From assembly GCA_035528995.1 (NCBI GenBank), contig DATKXO010000048.1:1-26848 (forward strand): a stretch of 26,848 nucleotides of DNA. The letters run 5' to 3'. A program made the position numbers and the translations under genes. Each line of letters begins with the position of its first letter. The stretch's first letter is position 1. Under the pieces are notes generated by a model. The model was not told where the DNA came from and did no database searches. It saw only the letters and a program-made list of their open reading frames with translations. This document shows positions 21,598 to 26,848 of the stretch, piece after piece. The DNA is from DATKXO01 sp035528995. Its GTDB lineage: Bacteria; Planctomycetota; Phycisphaerae; UBA1845.

Positions 21598-23997
21598 TTA
21601 CGATCCCCCCTCACTGTGCCAGTCGTTCAACGTGAGCCGCGTCCGCTGGCCGGCCTGGCCGCTGCTCAACTCGATCGAGATCACCTCCGCCCCGCGTGGA
21701 TAGTAGAGTCCCAGTCGCGGCGCCCGATCGAGCACGTCTCCGATCCTCACGTCGAACCGGGGCCAGAACCCATCGAGCGACCCGGCCAGCGTCGCCCGGC
21801 CCAGCCGGCTCGCCAGTTCGTCGGCCTTCTGTTCCAGGGCCGCCGTCGAGTCCACGCCCTCGCCCGGCGTCACCGCGTCCGCCGGCAGCCACGGCTCGCG
21901 CACGTGCACCGGCTCGCCGTTGAAGGCCGAGTTCTGCCCCCGCCGGTTGGCGTGCGGATACGCCCCGCGGTGGTCGAACACCTGGGCCATCGGCCTGGCA
22001 CCCGACCCGCCGCCCACCGCGTCGTACAGTCGGCCGTCCCCGACGATCGTCCCGGTGACCCGCACCTCGAAGCGCTGCTCGATGATCGCCTGGATCATGT
22101 CGTCGTCCGAGCCGTCGGCCGGTGTGATCTCGGCCAGGTTCGCCGTCGTGATCCGGATGCCGCCCTCATTCCCGAGCACCTCGAACTCGCTCGGCGGCAG
22201 CTCCTCCCAGCCCTGGTCGACGGTGAACCGGACCTGCACGCTCACGTCGCGTTCGGTGCCGTCGGTGTTCCGGGCGATCGGCCGTTCGATCCGTCGCGGC
22301 AGGGCGGCCCACTCGTCGGCCCCGGCGATCCCCAGGGCGGACAGGTCGTACGGGTCGTCCCACGGGTGGGCCTGCCCGCGATACGTCGCGTAGTAGGTCC
22401 GCTCGTACATCGAGTTCTCGGCCCCGGTCAGCGACCCGTCGTGCTGCCGCTGCCGTTGCGTGTAGAACACACTCTCGCCCAGGATCCACTTGCGCCCCAC
22501 GTCGGCCACCGTCCCATGGTTGGCATGGTCCGCGTGGAACTGCAGACACAGTTCGTCGGGGTACGCCGCCGGCGTCGATCCGTCGCGCATTCGCAGCCAG
22601 TACTCCAGCGCCGCGTCGATGCTCTCCTGGTCCTCCGGCACGTAGTCCAGCACGGGGATGTGGTCGGTCGGCAGGCCCAGGATGATCTCGCCCGGCCCGA
22701 TCAGCGGCCCCACGGCGCCGTCCGAATTAAGGTAGTGGTGGTAGTCGCCCGCTTCCGACGCGGGGAACGGCAGCCAGCCCGGCAGCAAAAGGGCCGTCAC
22801 TTCATATCGCTTCTCGCCGCCCAGCACGATCGGCAGGTTGACCACCGTCCAGTCCTCGCGGAGCTCCGCTTGCTGGTCGGCGTTATCTTTGGCCCGGTCC
22901 GCCGGCGTCCGGCCCGCCTCCGCCATAAACGGCGCGTCCCGTTCCACGTCTCGCCAGGTCGGCTGCCACATCTTCCGACCGCTGTCGTCCACCAGGTTCA
23001 CGCCGGAGGCGTACACTCGCCACCAGTGCACCCACTCGCCGGCCAGGTTGCTCAGCTCCCGGACGTGGTGCAGGCCGGCCTGGTCGCAGATCAGTTCCAG
23101 GGCCTCGGTTACGTTCACGCTGGCCGTCGATTCGGCCGCCACGCGTCGCGTCATGGCCGCTAGGAAGTGATCGCTGCCGGCCACGTCCAGCAGGTCGGCG
23201 AACGCCTCCACGTCCGCCCAGAAGTCCTCCAGGTTGACGAAGATGGGAAAGTGGAAGAAGGCCAGGTAGCGCAGCACGTCGGAGATCGACCAGTACCGCG
23301 CCTCGCGATCCACACCGTCGGTGAACAGCGGCACCCGTCGCGGCGTCTCGTCCCCGAACGGCAGTCCGCCCCAGCACGGCACGTTGAAGTCGTAGTACTC
23401 TTTGCTCCGGTTCGGCAGGCCGTTGACGTTGAAGACCACCGCGTGGCTCCAGTCTGCCGGCGCCGACCGCACCAGCACCAGGTCCGGGTCCGCCAGGTCC
23501 CAGACCGCCAGTCGGTTCTTCCGCACGTACCGCCCGGTGATCTGGCACCGCGGGTCATACCGCATCCGATCGTCGGCCCGGCCGATCAGTTCGACCCCGA
23601 TGCCCTGCTGCTCGCCCTGCCAGTCGATTGCGTTCTGCGACGGGTACCCCTCGAACAGCGGGAAGTCGTTCAGCCCGCCCTGATCGGCCTTGGGATACAG
23701 GATCCGCACCAGCAGCTTGGGGTCGAACTCCTGCCGCACGTGGGCCAGGTGCCGGGCCCCAATGCTCCCGGCCGCGCCCATGTCGTCCACGTCCAGGGCC
23801 GGCATGATCGTCGCCGTATCGGGCTCGCCGTCCCGCGTCCGACCGATCCGCGTCCAGCGCACCTTCTCCACCGGCCGGAACGTGCCCGGGCTCGTCGCGT
23901 TCTCGATCAGGATGACCGACTCCGGCGCCTGCCGCCGGTAGTCCTCCGGCGCCAGGTCCGGCGGTGTCAGCCCGTTAACGGCAGGAGTCGTTCCCAT
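21598..23997 (-). CDS. Tail hub / baseplate-hub-like protein, 799 aa
   Basis: Residues 28-160 contain VILIENATSPGTFRPVEKVRWTRIG, then TATIMPALDV, PKLLVRILYPK, LFEGYPSQNAIDWQGEQQGIGVELIGRADD. This is the order expected for the first domains of tail hub proteins of the gp27/gpD type, in which a strand pair with v.l...g....lF.G.v......~~.......~l.~ recurs. The middle part has many aromatic residues (YYDFNVPCWGGLPFGD, RDVERDAPFMAEAGRTP). The C-terminal part (SLDGFWPRFDVRIGDVLDRAPRLGLYY, IELSSGQAGQRTRLTLNDWH) again describes a ring-type beta structure near the tube axis. No lysozyme or peptidase motif is seen. It follows a small tail gene and precedes fibre genes, the normal hub position in siphoviruses. 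The family call is from fold-like pattern only. Confidence 0.6.
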   Translation of the reverse strand: MGTTPAVNGLTPPDLAPEDYRRQAPESVILIENATSPGTFRPVEKVRWTRIGRTRDGEPDTATIMPALDVDDMGAAGSIGARHLAHVRQEFDPKLLVRILYPKADQGGLNDFPLFEGYPSQNAIDWQGEQQGIGVELIGRADDRMRYDPRCQITGRYVRKNRLAVWDLADPDLVLVRSAPADWSHAVVFNVNGLPNRSKEYYDFNVPCWGGLPFGDETPRRVPLFTDGVDREARYWSISDVLRYLAFFHFPIFVNLEDFWADVEAFADLLDVAGSDHFLAAMTRRVAAESTASVNVTEALELICDQAGLHHVRELSNLAGEWVHWWRVYASGVNLVDDSGRKMWQPTWRDVERDAPFMAEAGRTPADRAKDNADQQAELREDWTVVNLPIVLGGEKRYEVTALLLPGWLPFPASEAGDYHHYLNSDGAVGPLIGPGEIILGLPTDHIPVLDYVPEDQESIDAALEYWLRMRDGSTPAAYPDELCLQFHADHANHGTVADVGRKWILGESVFYTQRQRQHDGSLTGAENSMYERTYYATYRGQAHPWDDPYDLSALGIAGADEWAALPRRIERPIARNTDGTERDVSVQVRFTVDQGWEELPPSEFEVLGNEGGIRITTANLAEITPADGSDDDMIQAIIEQRFEVRVTGTIVGDGRLYDAVGGGSGARPMAQVFDHRGAYPHANRRGQNSAFNGEPVHVREPWLPADAVTPGEGVDSTAALEQKADELASRLGRATLAGSLDGFWPRFDVRIGDVLDRAPRLGLYYPRGAEVISIELSSGQAGQRTRLTLNDWHSEGGS

Positions 23998-24012
23998 TCG
24001 CTCTCAGCCCTC

Positions 24013-24039
24013 AGCCCCACTGCGTGGGGGCTTGTTTTT
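24013..24039 (+). terminator. Plus-strand-oriented hairpin with T-run inside the minus-strand operon
   Basis: AGCCCCAC (24013-24020) pairs with GTGGGGGCT (24024-24032, one bulged G) around a TGC loop and is followed by TGTTTTT. It would end transcripts running against the operon. Tail genes on the minus strand would read through the reverse hairpin without a U-tract. Confidence 0.5.
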
Positions 24040-24607
24040 CACTTCTCTCTCACCGCAGGAACAAGACCCGCGGAAGCGGTCCGCCCCACCGCAGGTGGTC
24101 ATCCCACGGCCTCTCCCAACTCGTCGAACACCAGCTGCAGCGTCCGCACCTGGCCCCCGCCGCCCAGTGCGAACTGCCGGCTGGTCGGTCGGATGTCCAC
24201 CAGCCGCATCCGCCCGTACGGCGTCTCGTGTGCGTCCTCCATCTGCGTGCTGTGCATCTGGGTCGGGTCGTACAGCTTGGTCTTGCCGTTGAAGCCCGTC
24301 TTCTTCTGCTCCAGCTCGCCCATGATGTCGGCCATCACGCCCAGGCTCGTCGTCTTGATCTGCGTGTGCCAGATCACTCGCCGGCCGGTCGTGCCCTGCA
24401 CGTCGGCGTACGTGATGTCCTGCTGCGGCAGCTGGTTCTCGACCTCCGCCGTCTCCGGCCCGCCCGGCACCACGCTCACCGTCGCCTCGGCCGTCCCGGC
24501 CACCCGGCGCGCCGAGTTCGCCTGGCCGATGTCCAGGTCGGTCACGCCGTTCGTCCCGCCAAATCTCGGCAAAGGATCAGCCACGAGCCAGCTCGCCTTG
24601 TTTTTCA
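24031..24607. repeat. 11-mer CTTGTTTTTCA flanking the 161-aa gene
   Basis: CTTGTTTTTCA occurs at 24031-24041 and at 24597-24607, on both sides of one gene. On the coding strand it reads TGAAAAACAAG and lies in the untranslated spacer before each of two successive genes. Both copies are preceded on the plus strand by a hairpin (CGAG/CTCG at 24584-24595 for the second). Confidence 0.45.
24099..24584 (-). CDS. Small phage tail protein, 161 aa, unknown
   Basis: Starts at GTG 24584 (MADPLPRFGGTNGVTDLDIG). An AAGG about 18 bases upstream is a weak ribosome binding site and no better start exists. The middle strand RRVIWHTQIKTTSLGVMADIMGEL and the end GGGGQVRTLQLVFDELGEA suggest a compact alpha/beta protein without signal peptide. 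It lies between the tape-measure-like gene and the hub-like gene, where siphoviruses encode the distal tail protein. The length is shorter than usual (about 200-250 aa), so the distal-tail assignment is only a positional guess. Many polar residues and the run HSTQMEDAHETPYGRMRLVDIRP are consistent with a structural virion protein. Confidence 0.55.
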   Translation of the reverse strand: MADPLPRFGGTNGVTDLDIGQANSARRVAGTAEATVSVVPGGPETAEVENQLPQQDITYADVQGTTGRRVIWHTQIKTTSLGVMADIMGELEQKKTGFNGKTKLYDPTQMHSTQMEDAHETPYGRMRLVDIRPTSRQFALGGGGQVRTLQLVFDELGEAVG

Positions 24608-24633
24608 GTCCCGTTCACGCCGTTCTCTGCGAC

Positions 24634-24650
24634 CACCAGTGGCACTGGTG
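24634..24650. repeat. Perfect inverted repeat CACCAGTG-G-CACTGGTG
   Basis: An 8-bp perfect inverted repeat with a single central base, 13 bases after the stop of the tape-measure-like gene. It could be a transcript hairpin or an operator-like palindrome; nothing decides between these. Confidence 0.4.
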
Positions 24651-24663
24651 CCTCCGTAGTGAA

Positions 24664-26043
24664 TCACCCCGATTTCGATCGGTCCCGCTCTCGCTGCCCG
24701 CTTCTCACGTTCCACGGGCCGCGTCGGTTGCCGTAGTTCCGCTCGTTGTAGTGGTTGTGGTGGTGGTGGATGACCGTCGGGGCGGCCCCGCTGTCCCGAC
24801 GCTGGTTCCTCGCCTCGGCCTCCAACGCATCCAGGGCCGCCTCGGCCTGCTCTCGTTCCGCGCCGAACTTGCCGGCGAAGAAATCCCCCGCGTCTTGCGT
24901 GGCAAACAGGTTCCACCCGCCGAACGGCTCACTCTTCCCCGCCGCCGCCGCCTGCCGGTTGGCTTTCGCAAACTGCATGAACCGCCGACGCCGATCGGCC
25001 GCTTCCCCACTCAGGCCGAGCCGGAGCTTCAGCCACTCGTTGATAACGTCCGCTTCGCCCGGATCGGCTATCTGTGTGCCAAACAGTCCACTGACCACCT
25101 CGAAGGACTCTAGCTGCTCCAGAGCCTTCGCCTCAAAAGCGTCCTCTCGCCCGGCCCGGAACCCTGCTTGCCCCTCGACCGCCGCCCGTGCCCCGCGTCC
25201 CTTCAGCAGCTCTTCCAGCGCCCTGCCCGGGTCCGGGGCCGCCAGGTCTAGCGTGCCTGTCTCCGCTGCTGCCGCCGCCAGTGCCACCCGTTCCTTCGTT
25301 GCCCCCGTCCCAGCGAACGCGACGGCCGCTTCGACCGCCTTGTCGCCAAGTCCCCCGCGCTCCAGGAACTCCACGTACTTCATGGCCTGGGCCAGGTTCT
25401 CTTCCGTCGCCTTCCCTTGTGCCGACAGCGCGTCGGACACCTCCGCTTCTGTCGCGCGGCGCCGCCCGCCCAGCTCCGTCTGCGCGGCGGCGAAATCCTT
25501 TGTGGCCTTCGTCGCCGCCTCGATGGCCTCCTGCGTCTTCTGCCACGCCGCGTAGATCGCCATGACTGCCAACAGGGCCGCACTCCCCGCCCCCAGCGTC
25601 AGCAGCGCCGCCGCGTTCCCCTTCACCGCTGCGGTGACTTTCGGGATGATCGTCGAGAGGCTGAGGTTCGCCGTCCCCATGTCGCCGGTGAGCTTGAGCG
25701 CGTTCTTCAGGACGGTCACGAGGCCGCCCAGTTGCGGGTATACGGCCGTCAGGACCGCCGCCAGGTTCCCCGCGTTCCCGGTGTACTCCTCCGTCGCCTC
25801 GGCGGCCTCTTTGGTGGCCTCGGCGCTCTCGCGCGTCGCGGCCGCCGTCGCCGTGGCGGCCGCAGCGGCGGCGGCCCCGCCCGCCGCCCCGCCGGCCGCA
25901 CCGCCGGCCTGGCCGCCGACGGCCGCCTGCTCCTTGGCCGCCTCGGTCTGGTCCCGCTGGGCATCGGCCACCCGCTTCGTGTCGGTGGCGGCCTGGTCGG
26001 CCCCTTCGACCGTGATCCGTGTTGTAGCCTCTCGATCAGGCAC
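24664..26043 (-). CDS. Short tape-measure-like protein, 459 aa
   Basis: Starts at GTG 26043 with AGGAG upstream. The N-terminal half is strongly Ala-rich and helical (DRDQ..AAKEQAAVGGQ, Gly/Ala run 43-70, then ATRESAEATKEAAEATEEY). A hydrophobic segment lies at residues 143-167 (NAAALLTLGAGSAALLAVMA), followed by long amphipathic helices and Ala/Glu/Lys-rich coiled-coil-like sequence to about 410. This composition is that of tail tape-measure proteins, which set tail length and carry membrane-active segments. At about 0.15 nm per residue it would predict a tail of roughly 70 nm, short for a siphovirus. The C-terminus is odd: VIHHHHNHYNERNYGNRRG and then a basic Arg/Lys/Ser-rich tail. It follows the tube-level gene and precedes the small tail and hub genes. 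Confidence 0.62.
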   Translation of the reverse strand: MPDREATTRITVEGADQAATDTKRVADAQRDQTEAAKEQAAVGGQAGGAAGGAAGGAAAAAAATATAAATRESAEATKEAAEATEEYTGNAGNLAAVLTAVYPQLGGLVTVLKNALKLTGDMGTANLSLSTIIPKVTAAVKGNAAALLTLGAGSAALLAVMAIYAAWQKTQEAIEAATKATKDFAAAQTELGGRRRATEAEVSDALSAQGKATEENLAQAMKYVEFLERGGLGDKAVEAAVAFAGTGATKERVALAAAAAETGTLDLAAPDPGRALEELLKGRGARAAVEGQAGFRAGREDAFEAKALEQLESFEVVSGLFGTQIADPGEADVINEWLKLRLGLSGEAADRRRRFMQFAKANRQAAAAGKSEPFGGWNLFATQDAGDFFAGKFGAEREQAEAALDALEAEARNQRRDSGAAPTVIHHHHNHYNERNYGNRRGPWNVRSGQRERDRSKSG

Positions 26044-26078
26044 GGTTCCTGCTCCTGGCTCTTAGCTTTTGCCTTTTA

Positions 26079-26101
26079 GCTGACGGCTGACAGCTGACAG
26101 C
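26079..26101. repeat. Heptamer tandem repeat GCTGACR
   Basis: GCTGACG GCTGACA GCTGACA GC runs from 26079 to 26101 in the spacer between two tail genes. A related CTCAGCC CTCAGCC pair occurs at 24005-24018 in another spacer. Simple repeats of this type recur in spacers of some bacterial genomes; function unknown. Confidence 0.45.
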
Positions 26102-26123
26102 CGCGATCGCTCAGGCGATCGCG
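26102..26123 (-). terminator. Perfect 9-bp hairpin over a stop codon
   Basis: CGCGATCGC (26102-26110) and GCGATCGCG (26115-26123) flank the loop TCAG. The loop contains the TGA stop (minus strand) of the edge-cut gene. No T-run follows. It may pause ribosomes or polymerase between this gene and the tape-measure-like gene. Confidence 0.4.
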
Positions 26124-26848
26124 ATGATCGGGCTGGCCCCCGTCCAGTCGCATTCCGTCTCCCCGTCGATGTCCAGCCAGTCCATCTCACCCGTCACCCG
26201 GTGCTCGGTGAACCCGCCGTAGCGGTACGTCCCCGCGTCGCGGAGGAACTGCACGTTCTTCGCCGTGATCGTCACCGACCCGCCGCCGGATTTCTCCGCC
26301 GTCACCACCAGGTCGCCCCGGGCCGCGTCCAGCAGGGCGTCCACCAGCTCGTGCATCGGAGGCCCGGTCTGCTTGCCCGCCCCACGGAAGCCCAGCGTCA
26401 CCTGCAGCGGCCCGAAGGGCAGCCGGTCCACCGCCGTCTCGCCGATGTCGGCGTCGCCGGCGTCGCTCAGGATCTGGGCGTTGGCCGCGAACCCCAGCGA
26501 CACCGGGTGCAGCACGCTCAGCGCTCCGTGCACCGCCGTCAGGGGCCGGGTCAGCATGGTCGCCTTGGCCATCGTCGGCGCCGCCTCCCCGTCGGTGTAC
26601 AGCAGCATGTCCTGGAAATCGGACGCCGCCGCTCCGAACCGGGCCCGGAAGTTCCACGAGCAGCTGGCGTACTGGCCGCCGAACCCCATGTTCCACGACC
26701 CGCTGCCCAGCACCGGAGCGGTCAGGATGGCCTTGGCGTAGGTGGCCGCCCCGCTCTCGCGCATGTACCACTCCAGCGTGCTCACCGCCGCCGCGTAGAC
26801 CGCCATCCACTGCGTCACGTCGAACGTGGTGATCCCGCCGGCGATCGT
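26111..26848 (-). CDS. Phage structural protein upstream of tape measure (5' end beyond window)
   Basis: The frame is open to the right edge (the codons before GTG 26818 read TIAGGITTFD without a stop), so the start probably lies outside. The visible 246 codons include WMAVYAAAVSTLEWYMRESG, SWNMGFGGQYASCSWNFRARFGAA, AAPTMAKATMLTRPLTAVHG and a C-terminal beta domain with GGGSVTITAKNVQFLRDAGTYRYGGFTEHRVTGEMDWLDIDGE. No signal peptide or catalytic motif is visible. The position directly upstream of the tape-measure-like gene fits a tail-tube or tail-completion protein. The alternating strand pattern and the conserved-looking hairpin of the end are compatible with a tube fold, but I cannot prove it. 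Its TGA lies within the loop of the 26102-26123 hairpin. Confidence 0.55.
   Translation of the reverse strand, partial: TIAGGITTFDVTQWMAVYAAAVSTLEWYMRESGAATYAKAILTAPVLGSGSWNMGFGGQYASCSWNFRARFGAAASDFQDMLLYTDGEAAPTMAKATMLTRPLTAVHGALSVLHPVSLGFAANAQILSDAGDADIGETAVDRLPFGPLQVTLGFRGAGKQTGPPMHELVDALLDAARGDLVVTAEKSGGGSVTITAKNVQFLRDAGTYRYGGFTEHRVTGEMDWLDIDGETECDWTGASPIIAIA

Noticed and set aside
21577..25113. Long plus-strand open frames (528 and 648 codons) across the tail operon
   Set aside because: Arg/Val/His/Pro-rich antisense shadows of the hub and tape-measure-like genes, which have good start sites and operon spacing.

Overview
The window is GC-rich (I estimate roughly 65%) bacterial chromosome, and the best fit is a member of the Planctomycetota, probably Phycisphaerae-like. 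This is inferred from gene content, not from a marker gene. The supporting signs are a secreted protein with a planctomycete-style dockerin, a short CxxC...CxxC zinc-ribbon protein, a DUF1570-like peptidase and a large PEP/pyruvate-binding-domain protein with receiver-like domains. TAG, TGA and TAA are all used as ordinary stops, so the standard code applies.

Positions 1-13600 are host chromosome. They hold the 3' part of tsaB (t6A tRNA modification), NADP-type glutamate dehydrogenase gdhA with a textbook sigma-54 promoter and a strong intrinsic terminator, and then an accessory stretch (about 2250-5300). That stretch contains a degenerate tandem repeat array, a decayed reading frame, and a two-gene minus-strand unit for exported proteins (dockerin protein, then a possible PepSY-like protein). 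It is followed by the 990-aa receiver/ATP-grasp protein, by der (ribosome-assembly GTPase), a zinc-ribbon protein and a CYTH-domain protein on the plus strand, by a small membrane peptide with its own sigma-70-type promoter, by a minus-strand zinc-peptidase-like exported protein, and by the divergent trxB (thioredoxin reductase).

Positions 13600-26848 hold a tightly packed minus-strand operon that converges on trxB. Its order (read right to left) is: a possible tail-tube-level protein cut by the window edge, a short tape-measure-like protein, a small tail protein, a large hub-like protein, a Gly/Lys-linker protein, a fibre with a predicted signal peptide and 67-residue repeats, a jelly-roll-like protein, several small tail-tip proteins, a 72-aa partial duplicate of the next gene's 5' end, a 912-aa cysteine-rich protein, and a small terminal gene. 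This is the tail module of a siphovirus-like prophage or a domesticated tail-like particle. Capsid, terminase, integrase and lysis genes are not visible; they would lie to the right of the window if present.

Most notable points: the sigma-54 box in front of gdhA; the receiver-fused ATP-grasp protein that lacks the phosphohistidine and PEP-binding domains of PEP synthase; the 22-25-bp degenerate array; the tandem 5'-end duplication inside the tail operon (46 of 64 residues identical); and the Sec-type signal peptide on a fibre protein next to cysteine-rich tail-tip proteins.
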